Below are positions 45,881-55,946 of a DNA stretch of 64,000 nt, one piece after another; within the stretch, counting starts at the first letter, position 1, and the number at the start of each line of letters is the position of its first letter. The notes beneath the pieces were generated by a model. That model ran no database searches. It was not told where the DNA came from and saw nothing but the letters and a program-made list of their open reading frames with translations. A program made the position numbers and the translations under genes. This DNA comes from Massilia putida. GTDB taxonomy: Bacteria; Pseudomonadota; Gammaproteobacteria; Burkholderiales; Burkholderiaceae_D. The DNA is taken from positions 1,178,001 through 1,242,000 of the forward strand of contig NZ_CP019038.1 of NCBI RefSeq assembly GCF_001941825.1, read 5' to 3'.

Positions 45881-46599
45881 AAAAACGCACCTTCCTGATT
45901 TCCGGCGCCAGCAAGGGCATCGGCCGGGCACTGGCCGAACGCCTGGCCCGCGACGGCCACCACGTCGTCGGCCTGGCGCGCAACGCGGACGATCCGCGGT
46001 TCCCGGGCACGCTGTTGTCCGTCGACCTTGCGGACGAGGCGGCGACGGCACGCGTCCAGGCGGAGGTTGGCCGGGAACACGCGATCGACGGCGTCGTCAA
46101 CAACCTCGGCTTCATCCGACTGAACAAACTGGGCGACATCGATCTGGGTGAGCTCGAAGAGAGCCTGCGCCTGAACCTGCGCCCGACCGTCCAGGTGACG
46201 CAGGCCATGCTGCCGGGTATGCGCGAGCGCGGCTGGGGACGTATCGTCAACATGTCCAGCCTGGTCGTCCTGGGCATGGCGGAACGTTCGACCTATGCCG
46301 CGGCGAAGAGCGCCATGATCAGCTTCACTCGTACATGGGCGCTGGAACTCGCGCAGACCGGCATCACGGTGAACGGCGTCGCGCCCGGGCCGACCGAAAC
46401 CGAAATGTTTCGTCAAAACACCAAGCCGGGCAGCGATGCGGAGCGCCGCTACCTGACGGCGGTGCCGATGGGCCGCTTCGGCAAACCTGACGAGATCGCC
46501 GCTGCCGTGGCGTTCCTGTTGTCCGATGATGCGGCATTCATCACCGGACAAACCCTGTTCGCCGATGGCGGCGCGTCGATCGGCAAGGCGCCGTTCTGA
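45877..46599 (+). CDS. Short-chain dehydrogenase/reductase
   Basis: A 240-residue classical SDR with the NAD(P)-binding motif SGASKGIGRAL, DLADEAAT for the adenine pocket and NNLGF (a variant of NNAG). The catalytic Ser is in NMSSLVVLG, followed by YAAAKSAM (Tyr and Lys). It ends with TGQTLFADGGASIGK. It is translationally coupled to the preceding alkene reductase, so the two probably act on related carbonyl/enone compounds; the substrate is not predictable. Confidence 0.93.
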   Translation: MKKRTFLISGASKGIGRALAERLARDGHHVVGLARNADDPRFPGTLLSVDLADEAATARVQAEVGREHAIDGVVNNLGFIRLNKLGDIDLGELEESLRLNLRPTVQVTQAMLPGMRERGWGRIVNMSSLVVLGMAERSTYAAAKSAMISFTRTWALELAQTGITVNGVAPGPTETEMFRQNTKPGSDAERRYLTAVPMGRFGKPDEIAAAVAFLLSDDAAFITGQTLFADGGASIGKAPF

Positions 46600-46617
46600 T
46601 CGGCACCCCGCACATCG

Positions 46618-47835
46618 TCAGAAGAAATGGCGCCAGTCTTCGAGCCACCCGGGGAATTCATCCGCCGCCATCGGATTGGCGATGTGATACCCCTGCGCGT
46701 ACGTGCACCCGAGCCCCTGCAGGAAATCCCAGTCCTGCCGGGTCTCCACGCCGACGGCGACCGACATCCGGTCCAGGCTGTGCGCGAGCCCCATGCACGA
46801 TTTCAGCACGGTGCCCAGCGGCCGCTTCTTCGACGCGCCGTCGACGAACGAGCGGTCGATCTTGAGTTCGGAGAACGGGATGCGCGCCAGGATCTGCAGG
46901 TTCGAGCGCCCCGTGCCGTAGTCGTCGATCGCGAGGCCGAAACCCATCATGCGCAAGCGCACGAGGCGTTCGATGAAGTCGACGTCGAAGCTCAGAATCG
47001 ACGATTCCGTCATCTCGAACGTCAGGTAGTCGGGCAGCACGCCGTGGCGCTGCATCGTCGACGCCACCTGGCGGATGAAGTTCGGATGCGCCAGCGTTTC
47101 CGGCGCCAGGTTCAGCGAGATGGAGATCGGGATGCCCTGGTCGTGGTAGCGGCGGCAGCGCTCCACCGACATCTCCAGCATCGTCCAGTCGAGGAAGTCG
47201 ACCCGGTTGTTCTGCTCCAGCGCCCCGATGAAGGCCGATGGACCCAGCATGCCGTGCTCGGGATGGCGCCAGCGGGCGAACGTCTCCAGGCCTTTCACCT
47301 GCCCCGTCGCGAGTTCGATCTTGGGCTGGAAGAACGGTTCGAACTGACGCTTCTGCAGGCCGACGCCCACTTCGGCGAACGAGAAACTGGGGCCGGGCGC
47401 CGGCGCCGGCGCGGGGCGCGGGGCCTGGTAATTGTCCAGCAGGCCGCGCAGCTTGGTGCTCGTGACGGGCTTGGCGATCGTCCCGAGCAGGTCGACGCCA
47501 TGCGCCTGCGCGAGGCTCTCGACGGAAAACAGCACGCTGGCCGGCTGGGCGCCCACGACGATCAGGCGCACGGTCGACTTCAGCGCCGCGATGGCGCGCA
47601 GCAGTTCGAGGCCATCCATGCCCCCCAGGTCGAGGTCGATGACGGCGACGTCCACCTTCGGCGTGAAGCTGGCCTGCAGGGTGCGCAGGGCCATCGGGCC
47701 GTCCGGCACGTCCGTGACGCGCGTGGCGCCCACCTGGGCGAGCGCCTCGATCAGCGCGCGGCGCTGCACCGGGTCCGCTTCCGCGACCAGGAAATGCAAA
47801 GACTGCAACTGCGATTGCCCAATGTCCATCATCAC
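46618..47835 (-). CDS. Response regulator with a degenerate EAL domain
   Basis: A 405-residue protein. A receiver domain (about 12-130) has the acidic pair E19/D21, the phosphoacceptor Asp67 (AVIDLDLGG) and the Lys in IAKPVT. A Pro/Ala linker leads to an EAL domain (about 150-395): LETFARW in place of EALLRW, NLAPETL, FEMTESSI, IDDYGTGRSNL and KIDRSF. The usual EGVET motif reads VAVGVET, so the first glutamate, taken as the general base in active phosphodiesterases, is Val. It is probably a c-di-GMP sensor or otherwise non-catalytic. It converges on the SDR gene. Confidence 0.92.
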   Translation of the reverse strand: MMMDIGQSQLQSLHFLVAEADPVQRRALIEALAQVGATRVTDVPDGPMALRTLQASFTPKVDVAVIDLDLGGMDGLELLRAIAALKSTVRLIVVGAQPASVLFSVESLAQAHGVDLLGTIAKPVTSTKLRGLLDNYQAPRPAPAPAPGPSFSFAEVGVGLQKRQFEPFFQPKIELATGQVKGLETFARWRHPEHGMLGPSAFIGALEQNNRVDFLDWTMLEMSVERCRRYHDQGIPISISLNLAPETLAHPNFIRQVASTMQRHGVLPDYLTFEMTESSILSFDVDFIERLVRLRMMGFGLAIDDYGTGRSNLQILARIPFSELKIDRSFVDGASKKRPLGTVLKSCMGLAHSLDRMSVAVGVETRQDWDFLQGLGCTYAQGYHIANPMAADEFPGWLEDWRHFF

Positions 47836-47880
47836 TCCGTCGTTACCTCCACGAAGCGTAACCGAACCGGCAGGTCGCGT

Positions 47881-48681
47881 CTATGCCCCCTGTTGCTGGC
47901 GCAGCTGTTCGAAGAAGCATACGGCCGCGCAGGCGGCCACGTTCAGCGATTCCACCGCGCCCGCGTGCGGGATGACGACGCGGTGCGTGGCGAGGTTCAG
48001 GAGCGTGTCCGACACGCCCTTCCCTTCGTGGCCCAGCAGCCAGGCGACGGGACGGGACAGGTCGACGTCGTAGATCCGTTCGCTCGCATAGCCGCTCGTC
48101 GCGAGCACGGGCACCCGCGCCGCGCGCACGAGCGCCGCCAGGTCGACGTTCTCGAAGATCTCCAGCACGAAATGGGCGCCCATCGCGGCCCGCAATACCT
48201 TCGGCGACCAGATCGACGCCGTGCCGGGGCTGCAATACACCTGCCGGATGCCGGCCGCGCCGGCGCTGCGCAGGATCGAACCGGCATTGCCGGGGTCTTG
48301 CACGCCGTCCAGCAGCACGGCCGATTGCACCAGCGCTTCCGGTGTCGCGGGCCGCGGCGTGTCGACGAGGAACAGCAGATGGATGCCGTGTTCGACCTGA
48401 CTCAGCGCGCCGAACAGCGCATCCGGCAGCGAAATCACGGTCGACTGGGCGGACGCCCGTGCCGCTTCCACGCGGTCGACGATGGCGGCCACTTCGGGAT
48501 TGGCCAGCGCGCCTTCGGACACGATGCAGTGCAGCGGCTGGCCGATCAGATCGAGGTAGGCCTGGCACAGGTGCACGCCGTCCAGCAGCGAACGCCCCGC
48601 CTTGCGCAGCGCGTGGCTGCTGCCGGCGAGGTGCTTCAGTTCTTTATAAAACGGGTTGTCGCGCGAGGTGACACTCTTCAT
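47881..48681 (-). CDS. TrmH/SpoU family RNA 2'-O-methyltransferase
   Basis: A 266-residue SPOUT methyltransferase with an N-terminal L30e-like substrate-binding domain ([20 protein letters not shown], then [12 protein letters not shown]) and the knotted SAM-binding domain: [20 protein letters not shown], then [11 protein letters not shown] and the last motif [18 protein letters not shown]. It probably methylates a ribosomal or transfer RNA ribose. It overlaps rnhB by 4 bases at its start and is the last gene of the lpx-rnhB unit. Confidence 0.92.
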   Translation of the reverse strand: MKSVTSRDNPFYKELKHLAGSSHALRKAGRSLLDGVHLCQAYLDLIGQPLHCIVSEGALANPEVAAIVDRVEAARASAQSTVISLPDALFGALSQVEHGIHLLFLVDTPRPATPEALVQSAVLLDGVQDPGNAGSILRSAGAAGIRQVYCSPGTASIWSPKVLRAAMGAHFVLEIFENVDLAALVRAARVPVLATSGYASERIYDVDLSRPVAWLLGHEGKGVSDTLLNLATHRVVIPHAGAVESLNVAACAAVCFFEQLRQQQGA

Positions 48682-49343
48682 GCGAACTCCCCGAACAGGT
48701 CCGGCTCGATCAGCGCCCGCACGGGCGCGAAGCTGCGCCGGTGCACGGGACTCGGGCCATGCTCGCGCAGGCGCGCCAGATGCAGCGCCGTCGAGTAGCC
48801 CTTGTGCTGGTCGAACGCGTATTGCGGATAGGTCTCGTGCAGCGCGACCAGAGCGGCGTCGCGCGCCGTCTTCGCGAGGATCGACGCGGCCGAAATCGCA
48901 TGCACCTTGTCGTCGCCCTCCACCACCGCGTGCGCGCGGATGTGCGGCGCGAACTGCGGGCAGCGGTTGCCGTCGATGAGGGCGATGGTGGGCACGGTCG
49001 CCAGCTGCTCGACCGCGCGGCGCATCGCCAGCATCGTCGCCTGCAGGATGTTCAGCGTGTCGATTTCCGTGTGCGAGCATTCGGCGATGGCCCATGCCAA
49101 CGCGTGCGCCTTGATGAGCGGGGCCAGCTCGTCGCGCCGCGCTTCCGTCAGCTTTTTCGAGTCGCGCAGGCCCTCGATCGGCCGCGCCGGATCGAGGATC
49201 ACGGCGGCCGCGAACACGGGGCCGGCCAGCGGGCCGCGCCCGGCCTCGTCCACGCCGCAGACGATGTCCTCGAGCGTGAACGGCCGGTTCTTCACGGGCA
49301 GGCCTGGGTAGAAATTGACCGCCTTCGTTCTCGTGTTTCTCAT
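48678..49343 (-). CDS. rnhB: Ribonuclease HII
   Basis: A 221-residue enzyme that nicks RNA in RNA-DNA hybrids and removes misincorporated ribonucleotides. The catalytic acidic pair lies in [15 protein letters not shown], followed by [40 protein letters not shown] (third Asp) and [15 protein letters not shown] (fourth). The end has [12 protein letters not shown]. It overlaps lpxB and the methyltransferase gene by 4 bases on each side. Complete. Confidence 0.96.
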   Translation of the reverse strand: MRNTRTKAVNFYPGLPVKNRPFTLEDIVCGVDEAGRGPLAGPVFAAAVILDPARPIEGLRDSKKLTEARRDELAPLIKAHALAWAIAECSHTEIDTLNILQATMLAMRRAVEQLATVPTIALIDGNRCPQFAPHIRAHAVVEGDDKVHAISAASILAKTARDAALVALHETYPQYAFDQHKGYSTALHLARLREHGPSPVHRRSFAPVRALIEPDLFGEFA

Positions 49344-50479
49344 GCTTTGCCTATCACCTGCAGCACGGCGCGGGCGCTTTCGCGCGCGCTGTCGCGCAGC
49401 AGGCTGTGATGCATTTCGGTGAAGCGCTCGCGCAGCTTCACCCGGTTGTTCTCGTCCTCAAGCTGGAACCAGAGGGCGTCCGCCAGCGCTTCCGGCGTGG
49501 CCGCGTGCTGCAGGAATTCCGGCACGACGAAGTCGCGCGCCAGGATGTTCGGCAGCCCGATCCACGGCAGATACCCCATGTTCCGGATGAGCAGCCACTC
49601 GGCCTGCAAGACCTTGTACGCGATCACCATCGGCTTCTTGAACAGCGCCACTTCCAGCGTGGCGGTGCCGGATGCGGCCAGCACGGCGTCGGCCGCCGCG
49701 ATGCACGCATGCGATTCGCCGTCGATGAGCTGCAGCGGGACGTCCTGCAAGCCGGCTTTCGCCACCAGCTCCATAAAATACGCCTTCTGGCGCGCGCCCG
49801 CCATCGGCGCGATGAAGCGCACGCTGGAATCGCGCGCCGCCAGCAGCTTCACCGTGCGGACGTACGGCTCCGTCAGGTATTTAATTTCCGACATGCGGCT
49901 GCCCGGCATGACGGTCACGACTTTCGCAGTCTCGGGCAGGCCGAGCTGGCGCCGCGCGGCCGCTACGTCCGGCACCAACGGAATCGTCTCCGCCAGCGGA
50001 TGGCCGATGTACGTGACGGGGACGCCGGCCTTCTGATAAATCTCTTCCTCGAACGGGAAGATCACGAGCATGTGCGACACGGCGCGCTGGATCTTCTTGA
50101 TGCGGCCGCCCCGCCACGCCCAGATCTGCGGGCCGACGAAGTGCACGGTCGGGATGCCGGCCGCGCGCAGCTGTTCTTCCAGGCCGAGATTGAAGCCGGG
50201 GTAGTCGGCGCCGATGAACGCGGCCGGACGTTCGGCCAGCAGGCGGTCGCGCAGGCGGTTCTGGATGCCCTTCAGTTCGCGGTAACGCATCAAGACGGGC
50301 AGCAGGCCGCGCACGGTGAGCGTGTCCATCGGGACGTCGGAGACGAGGCCCGCTTCCAGCATCCGCGGGCCGCCGATGCCGGAAAACGATACGCCCGGCA
50401 GATGCGGCTTGAGGCCTTCCATCAGGCGCGCGGCCAGCAGGTCGCCGGAGACTTCGCCGGCCACGAGGGCGAGCTTCAC
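49340..50479 (-). CDS. lpxB: Lipid-A-disaccharide synthase
   Basis: A GT19 glycosyltransferase (about 379 residues) that joins UDP-2,3-diacylglucosamine and lipid X. Marks are [59 protein letters not shown] and [23 protein letters not shown] 50479, one base after the lpxA stop (TGA-C-GTG), gives the family N-terminus; a GTG at 50497 within lpxA is an alternative. It overlaps rnhB by 4 bases. Confidence 0.96.
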   Translation of the reverse strand: MKLALVAGEVSGDLLAARLMEGLKPHLPGVSFSGIGGPRMLEAGLVSDVPMDTLTVRGLLPVLMRYRELKGIQNRLRDRLLAERPAAFIGADYPGFNLGLEEQLRAAGIPTVHFVGPQIWAWRGGRIKKIQRAVSHMLVIFPFEEEIYQKAGVPVTYIGHPLAETIPLVPDVAAARRQLGLPETAKVVTVMPGSRMSEIKYLTEPYVRTVKLLAARDSSVRFIAPMAGARQKAYFMELVAKAGLQDVPLQLIDGESHACIAAADAVLAASGTATLEVALFKKPMVIAYKVLQAEWLLIRNMGYLPWIGLPNILARDFVVPEFLQHAATPEALADALWFQLEDENNRVKLRERFTEMHHSLLRDSARESARAVLQVIGKA

Positions 50480-50480
50480 G

Positions 50481-51269
50481 TCAGCGCACGATCCCACGGG
50501 TCGTCGTGTCGAGGAACTCGCGCATCGCGCGAATCTGCGGCGCGGCGTCGCCGGCAGTGCCTTCTTCCTCCGCCAGCTTCGCCTTCGCCTCTTCCAGCGT
50601 GAGGCCGGAGCGGTAGATGTGCTTGTACGCGCTGCGGATGCCGTTGATCTGCTCGCGCGTGAAGCCGCGGCGCTTGAGGCCTTCGATGTTCACGCCGTGC
50701 GCCTCGGCCGGGTTGCCGGAGACGAGGACGAACGGCGGCACGTCCTGCGTGAGGCTCGTGTACATGCCGATGAAGGCGTGGGCGCCGATCTTGCAGAACT
50801 GGTGCACGCCGCAGTAGCCGGACAGGATCGCCCAGTCGCCCACGTGCACGTGGCCCGCGAGCTGCGCATTGTTCGAGAAGATCGTGTTGCTGCCGACCTG
50901 GCAGTCGTGCGCAAGGTGCGTGTACGCCGACATCCAGTTGTCGCTGCCGAGGCGCGTCACGCCCGCGTCCTGCGCGGTACCGAGGTTGAACGTGCAGAAT
51001 TCGCGGATCGTGTTGCGGTCGCCGATCTCCAGGCGGGTCGGCTCGCCGGCCCACTTCTTGTCCTGCGGGGCGGCGCCCAGCGACGCGAACTGGAAGATGC
51101 GGTTGTCGCGGCCGATCGTCGTGTGGCCTTCGATGACCACGTGCGGCCCCACCACGGTGCCGGCGCCGATGCGCACGTCCGGACCGATGATCGAATACGG
51201 GCCGACCTCGACGGAGCTGTCCAGCTCCGCCTTCGGGTCGACGATCGCGCTCGGGTGCACCTTGCTCAT
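50481..51269 (-). CDS. lpxA: UDP-N-acetylglucosamine acyltransferase
   Basis: A 262-residue left-handed beta-helix acyltransferase for the first step of lipid A synthesis. Hexapeptide repeats run from IHPSAIVDP-like sequence at the N-terminus through GTVVGPHVVIEGHTTIG; the catalytic His lies in TRLGSDNWMSAYTHLAHDCQ. The C-terminal helical domain has GLKRRGFTREQINGIRSAYK. ATG 51269 overlaps the fabZ stop (TGATG). Confidence 0.97.
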   Translation of the reverse strand: MSKVHPSAIVDPKAELDSSVEVGPYSIIGPDVRIGAGTVVGPHVVIEGHTTIGRDNRIFQFASLGAAPQDKKWAGEPTRLEIGDRNTIREFCTFNLGTAQDAGVTRLGSDNWMSAYTHLAHDCQVGSNTIFSNNAQLAGHVHVGDWAILSGYCGVHQFCKIGAHAFIGMYTSLTQDVPPFVLVSGNPAEAHGVNIEGLKRRGFTREQINGIRSAYKHIYRSGLTLEEAKAKLAEEEGTAGDAAPQIRAMREFLDTTTRGIVR

Positions 51270-51757
51270 CACTGCCCCGCTTTTTCGTTTGCCCGGATGG
51301 TGCACATCAGTTCCGCTTCGACGGCGACCTTGCCGTCGACGCTCGCGGTGGCCTTGTACTTCCAGATGCCGCGCGACGTGCGCAGGATCTCGACGTCCAT
51401 CTTGAGCTGGTCGCCCGGTTCGACGGGGCGCTTGAAGCGCGCGTTGTCGATGCCGACGAAGTACACGACGGAGTTCTCGTCCGGCTTGACGTTCATGGTC
51501 ATGAACGACAGGATCGCGGCCGTCTGCGCCAGCGCCTCGATCATCAGCACGCCCGGCATCACCGGCTTGTGCGGGAAGTGGCCGTTGAAGAATTCTTCGT
51601 TGACGGTCACGTTCTTGATGGCGGTGATGGTCTTGCCCAGTTCATAGTCGACCACACGGTCCACCAGCAGCAGCGGGTAGCGGTGCGGCAGGTATTCCTT
51701 GATCTCGTTGATCCCCAGGGTTTTCGCGCTGTTGGCGTTAGTAGCTTCGGTGGTCAT
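51269..51757 (-). CDS. fabZ: 3-hydroxyacyl-ACP dehydratase
   Basis: A 162-residue hot-dog-fold enzyme that dehydrates beta-hydroxyacyl-ACP in fatty acid synthesis. It shows [20 protein letters not shown], the catalytic His in [14 protein letters not shown], the Glu in [12 protein letters not shown], and [19 protein letters not shown]. It starts at ATG 51757, overlapping lpxD by 4 bases. Its place among lpx genes links fatty acid and lipid A supply. Confidence 0.97.
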   Translation of the reverse strand: MTTEATNANSAKTLGINEIKEYLPHRYPLLLVDRVVDYELGKTITAIKNVTVNEEFFNGHFPHKPVMPGVLMIEALAQTAAILSFMTMNVKPDENSVVYFVGIDNARFKRPVEPGDQLKMDVEILRTSRGIWKYKATASVDGKVAVEAELMCTIRANEKAGQ

Positions 51758-52812
51758 TTTTGTTCTGGTGCTTGTGTGAGTTGTTTGATCTGTTTTTCGA
51801 GGCTGCGCATCTTCTCGCGCAGCGAGGACAGGTTGCGCACGATGGCGGCGCTCTTTTCCCATTCGGCGTTCTTGGCCAGCGGATAAAAGCCGGTGTACTG
51901 CCCCGGTTCCAGCACGGAGCGCGACACCATGCTGCCGGAGGAGATGTGGACGTTGTCCGCGATTTCCAGGTGGCCCAGCACCATGGCCGCGCCGCCGAAC
52001 GTGCAATTCTTGCCGATCTTCGCGCTGCCGGCTACCCCCACGCAGCCGGCCATCGCCGTGTTCGCGCCGATGCGGCAGTTATGGCCGATCTGGATCTGGT
52101 TGTCGAGCTTCACGCCATCCTCGATGACGGTGTCGTCGAGCGCACCGCGGTCGATGGTCGTGTTGGCGCCGATGTCGACGTCGTCGCCCAGCAGCACGCG
52201 GCCCGTCTGCGGGATCTTGATGTACACGCCGTTCTCGCGCGCGAAGCCGAAACCGTCGGTGCCGATCACGGCACCCGAATGCAGGATGCCGCGCTTGCCG
52301 ATCCGGCAGCGCGCATGGAACGTCACGTTCGCGAACAAATGCGTGTCCTCGCCGATCTCGGCGTCGCGGCCGACGAAGGAGCCGGCGTCGATGCGGACGC
52401 CCGCTGCGATCACGGCGCCCGCCTCCACCGTCACGTTCGGGCCGATGTGCGCGCTCGGATCGATTCGCGCCGTGTCGTGCACGACGGCGCTGGGGTGGAT
52501 GCCGGCCGGCGGCACGATCTCGTCCAGCGCCGCGAAATACTGGGCGGCGCGGGCGAAGTAGGCGTAGGGATTGGTGGTGACGATGCGCGCGCCGGCGTAG
52601 GTCGTGGCGACGGTGGCGTCGTCGAGCGGCGAGACGATCAGCGCCGCTGCCTGGCTCTGTGCGGCCAGCGCGCGCAATTTACTGTTGCTGAGAAAGCTGA
52701 TGTGCGAATCGCCGGCGCTATCGAGCGGTGCGATGCCCTGAACCTCGAGGTTCGGGTCACCCACCAGCTGCCCACCGAAGCGTTCGACCAAATCACCCAG
52801 TCGAGTGCCCAT
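51754..52812 (-). CDS. lpxD: UDP-3-O-(3-hydroxyacyl)glucosamine N-acyltransferase
   Basis: A 352-residue hexapeptide acyltransferase for the third lipid A step. The N-terminal uridine-binding domain has [17 protein letters not shown]. The beta-helix follows from [20 protein letters not shown], with the catalytic His in [22 protein letters not shown]-terminal helix ([16 protein letters not shown]) completes the trimer. It overlaps fabZ and follows skp by 90 bases. Confidence 0.97.
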   Translation of the reverse strand: MGTRLGDLVERFGGQLVGDPNLEVQGIAPLDSAGDSHISFLSNSKLRALAAQSQAAALIVSPLDDATVATTYAGARIVTTNPYAYFARAAQYFAALDEIVPPAGIHPSAVVHDTARIDPSAHIGPNVTVEAGAVIAAGVRIDAGSFVGRDAEIGEDTHLFANVTFHARCRIGKRGILHSGAVIGTDGFGFARENGVYIKIPQTGRVLLGDDVDIGANTTIDRGALDDTVIEDGVKLDNQIQIGHNCRIGANTAMAGCVGVAGSAKIGKNCTFGGAAMVLGHLEIADNVHISSGSMVSRSVLEPGQYTGFYPLAKNAEWEKSAAIVRNLSSLREKMRSLEKQIKQLTQAPEQK

Positions 52813-52902
52813 CGTGGTCGTTCCGTAAAAGAAGTGAAAACTGCCGGCCGCTCATCAAGCCGGCCGGCGTCCAGAGCCGTGTTGGCCTACTTGCTCGCGC
52901 GC

Positions 52903-53427
52903 TTACTTGTCGAGCAGTTTGAGGATGCGATCGGTGATGTCGATGCGCGGACTGGTCCAGATGGCTTCCTGCAGCACGACGTCGAGATGGTCCTGCTCGG
53001 CCACCTGTTCGATCAGTTTATAGGCTTTCTGCGCGATGGCGGCGCGCTCCTCGTTCTTCCGCTGGAACAGGTCCTCGTTGTACTCGCGCTGCATGCGCTG
53101 CACATCCTTTTCCATGTCAAGCAGTTCGCGCGTGCGCTTGGTGCGGTCGACGTCGGACAATTTCGGCGCCTCGTCGTCGAATTTCTCGCGGCTTTGCTTA
53201 TAGCGCTGCAGCATGTCGTCGACCTGCTTCTGGCGCTTGGAGAATTCGGCCTGCAGCTTCGCGTCCGCCGCCTTGGCCAGCTTGGACTCGGTCATCAGGC
53301 GTTCCGTGTAGACGAATCCGATGCGGCCCGGCGCAGCGGTCTGCGCGGACGTCTGCGCCATCGCGCCGGCACACAGCAGCGCCAGCACCAGGCTACGCGG
53401 CAGCGAGGCTAACGATTTTTTCAACAT
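52903..53427 (-). CDS. skp: OmpH/Skp family periplasmic chaperone
   Basis: A 174-residue periplasmic chaperone for unfolded outer-membrane proteins. A signal peptide (SLVLALLCAGAMAQTSAQ) precedes the core RIGFVYTERLMTESKLAKAA and a long charged coiled coil (KLQAEFSKRQKQVDDMLQRY, MEKDVQRMQREYNEDL), ending in the strand YKLIEQVAEQDHLDVVLQEA. It lies directly downstream of bamA, its functional partner. Confidence 0.95.
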   Translation of the reverse strand: MLKKSLASLPRSLVLALLCAGAMAQTSAQTAAPGRIGFVYTERLMTESKLAKAADAKLQAEFSKRQKQVDDMLQRYKQSREKFDDEAPKLSDVDRTKRTRELLDMEKDVQRMQREYNEDLFQRKNEERAAIAQKAYKLIEQVAEQDHLDVVLQEAIWTSPRIDITDRILKLLDK

Positions 53428-53462
53428 ATTCTTCGCAATCCTTGTTCTGGGCGATGGGCGGA

Positions 53463-55823
53463 TCAGAAACCGGTACCCATCTGGAACTGGAAGCGCTCCA
53501 GGCGGTCGCCCGGCTTCGCGTTCAAGGGCTTAGCATAACTCAACTTCAGCGGGCCCACCGGGGAAATCCACGACAGGCCGATACCCGCCGAGTAGCGCAG
53601 CTGCGACGTGCGGATCGGTTCGTGCTCCTGGAAGACCTGGCCCGTGTCGGCGAAGGTGAACCAGCGCAGCGAGCGGTCCTGGCCGCTGCCCGGGAACGGG
53701 AACTGCAGTTCGGCGTTACCGATCACGCGCTTGGCGCCGCCCAGGGCGTCGTACGTGAACGGGTCGACGATACCCAGCGACGAACTTTCGTAGCCGCGCA
53801 CCGAGCCGATGCCGCCGCCGTAGAAGTTCTTGAAGACCGGGTACGAGTGACCGCCGAGGCCCGCGCCGTAGTCCAGTTCACCCTTCAGCGCCAGCGTCAT
53901 CCAGCGCGTGATCGGACGGTACCACTCGTGGTCGTAGACGATACGGTAATACTTGGCGTCGCCGAGGAAGTCGACTTCCAGGTTCGCGCGCTGGTAGCGG
54001 CCGCGCGTCGGGGTGATGGCGGAATCGCGCGAATCGCGGCCCCATGCCACGGTGAACGGGATCGCGTTCGTCGTCGCGGTGCCGACGCCCGTGCTCTTCG
54101 CGACCGCGTCCTTCGAGTTCTGCATCACGAACTGCTTGTACAGGGTGGGCGAGCTCTCGTCCGTTTCGAGACGCGTGCGTTCCACGCCGGCGCCGAAGTA
54201 GACGGTGTCGATTTCCGAGAACGGTACGCCGAACGTCAGGTTGCCGCCCTGCTGGCGCACGGTGTACGAACCGATGTTCAGCGCCGGCGGACGCGACGTG
54301 CGCAGGTACAGCTGGAACGCGCGCGAGATGCCGTCGTCCGTGAAGTACGGGTTGGTCTGCGCGAACGAGATCGTGCGGTTGTAGCGGCTCGTGTTCAGTT
54401 CTACGCCGACGGTATTGCCGCTGCCGGCGAAGTTGGCCTGCGTGACGGATGCCGTGAAGGTGAATTTTTCCGCCTGCGAGAACGCGCCGCCGACCATGAA
54501 GTTACCGGTCGGTTTTTCGACGACGGCGATGTTCACGTCCACGGCGTCGTTGGTGCCCTGCGCTTCCGGCGTCTCGACCGTCACGTCCTTGAAGTAGCCG
54601 AGGCGGTCGACGCGGTCGCGCGACAGCTTCACCCGGTTCGGGTCGTACCACGAGCTCTCGAACTGGCGGAATTCGCGGCGGATCACTTCGTCGCGGGTGA
54701 TCGTATTGCCCGAGATGGTCATGTGGCGCACGTACGCGCGCTTGCCCGGGTCGACGAAGAACGTGAAGGCGACTTCGCGCTTCTCGCGGTTGATCTCGGG
54801 GTTCGCGGTGACGTTCGCGAACGCGTAGCCGAAGCTCGCGAGGCGGTCGGCGATGCGCTTGTTCGACGCTTCCTGCAGGTCGCCCGAATAGGTCTGGCCC
54901 GGCTTCAACAGAATCAGGTTCTTGAGCTCTTCCTCGCGGCCGAACATCTCGCCGTCCATCTTGACGCCGGAGACGGTGTACTTCTCGCCTTCCGTGATGT
55001 TGATGGTGAGGTAGATGTCCTTCTTGTCCGGGGTGATCGAGACCTGCGTGGACTCGACGTTCACCTCGAGGTAGCCGTGATTCAGGTACCACGACTTGAT
55101 CGATTCCAGGTCGCCCGTGAGCTTCTGCTTCGAGTACTGGTCGGCCTTCGAATACCAGGTGAACCAGCCGGACGTGTTCAGCTGCAGCAGCGCGCGCAGC
55201 TCCTTGTCGGAGAACGCCTTGTTGCCGACGATGTTGATCTGCTTGATCTTGGCGACGTCGCCCTCGTCCACGTTGAACATGATGTTCACGCGGTTACGCT
55301 CGATCGGGGTGACGGTGGTCGTGATCTTGACGCCGTACAGGCCATGCGACAGGTACTGGCGCTTGAGCTCCTGCTCGGCGCGGTCGACCGACGCCTTGTC
55401 GAAGATCTTGGTCTCGCCCACGCCGATTTCCTTCAGCGCCTTGACGAGCATGTCCTTTTCGAATTCCTTGGTGCCGGTGAATTCCACCGAGGCGATGGCC
55501 GGACGTTCCTCGACCAGCACCACCAGCACGCCGTTTTCTTCTTCCAGGCGGATGTCCTTGAAGAAGCCGGTCGCATACAGCGCCTTGATCGCGGCCGTGC
55601 CTTTTTCATCGTCGAAGGTCTCGCCCACGCGCACCGGCAGGTAGCTGAACACCGTGCCTGCCTCGGTCCGCTGGATGCCTTCGACCCGGATGTCCTTCAC
55701 GACGAAGGGAGCGACGGCGGCAGCGTGGCCGGCGCACAGGGCCAGCACGGCTGCGCCGATCATGCTGCGACGGGAGGGCAAGGCAAAGCGCGATTGGGCA
55801 AAACGTTCGGGTTGTAAATTCAT
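53463..55823 (-). CDS. bamA: Outer-membrane protein assembly factor BamA
   Basis: A 786-residue Omp85 protein that inserts beta-barrels in the outer membrane. After a signal peptide (about 1-37) come five POTRA domains (about 40-430; the first begins FVVKDIRVEGIQRTEAGTVF) and a 16-strand barrel with the conserved loop-6 motif VRGYESSSLG. The C-terminus FQFQMGTGF ends in Phe, the outer-membrane targeting signal. It lies between rseP and skp, the usual order. Confidence 0.97.
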   Translation of the reverse strand: MNLQPERFAQSRFALPSRRSMIGAAVLALCAGHAAAVAPFVVKDIRVEGIQRTEAGTVFSYLPVRVGETFDDEKGTAAIKALYATGFFKDIRLEEENGVLVVLVEERPAIASVEFTGTKEFEKDMLVKALKEIGVGETKIFDKASVDRAEQELKRQYLSHGLYGVKITTTVTPIERNRVNIMFNVDEGDVAKIKQINIVGNKAFSDKELRALLQLNTSGWFTWYSKADQYSKQKLTGDLESIKSWYLNHGYLEVNVESTQVSITPDKKDIYLTINITEGEKYTVSGVKMDGEMFGREEELKNLILLKPGQTYSGDLQEASNKRIADRLASFGYAFANVTANPEINREKREVAFTFFVDPGKRAYVRHMTISGNTITRDEVIRREFRQFESSWYDPNRVKLSRDRVDRLGYFKDVTVETPEAQGTNDAVDVNIAVVEKPTGNFMVGGAFSQAEKFTFTASVTQANFAGSGNTVGVELNTSRYNRTISFAQTNPYFTDDGISRAFQLYLRTSRPPALNIGSYTVRQQGGNLTFGVPFSEIDTVYFGAGVERTRLETDESSPTLYKQFVMQNSKDAVAKSTGVGTATTNAIPFTVAWGRDSRDSAITPTRGRYQRANLEVDFLGDAKYYRIVYDHEWYRPITRWMTLALKGELDYGAGLGGHSYPVFKNFYGGGIGSVRGYESSSLGIVDPFTYDALGGAKRVIGNAELQFPFPGSGQDRSLRWFTFADTGQVFQEHEPIRTSQLRYSAGIGLSWISPVGPLKLSYAKPLNAKPGDRLERFQFQMGTGF

Positions 55824-55896
55824 CGGTTAGATCAATGGGTCAGTCATTGGACAACGTTACGTATTCTTCGCCGGGGCTTGTACCACCTAAGCCGGA

Positions 55897-55938
55897 CACT
55901 CCGATGCCCGCCGCGGGCGCAGCGTAGGTATCGGAGTG
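55897..55938. promoter_or_regulatory. Hairpin in the rseP-bamA spacer
   Basis: Perfect 9-base arms CACTCCGAT / ATCGGAGTG enclose a 24-base GC-rich loop in the 123-base spacer. There is no T tract. It may shape the rseP-bamA mRNA or be a weak terminator. Confidence 0.4.
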
Positions 55939-55946
55939 CCGTGTGT

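Noticed and set aside
46627..48798. Long plus-strand open frame opposite the EAL gene and the methyltransferase
   Set aside because: Low-complexity Arg/Asp/Val shadow frame with no domain, opposite well-supported genes.
53442..55817. Long plus-strand open frame opposite bamA
   Set aside because: Shadow frame caused by codon bias of bamA on the other strand.
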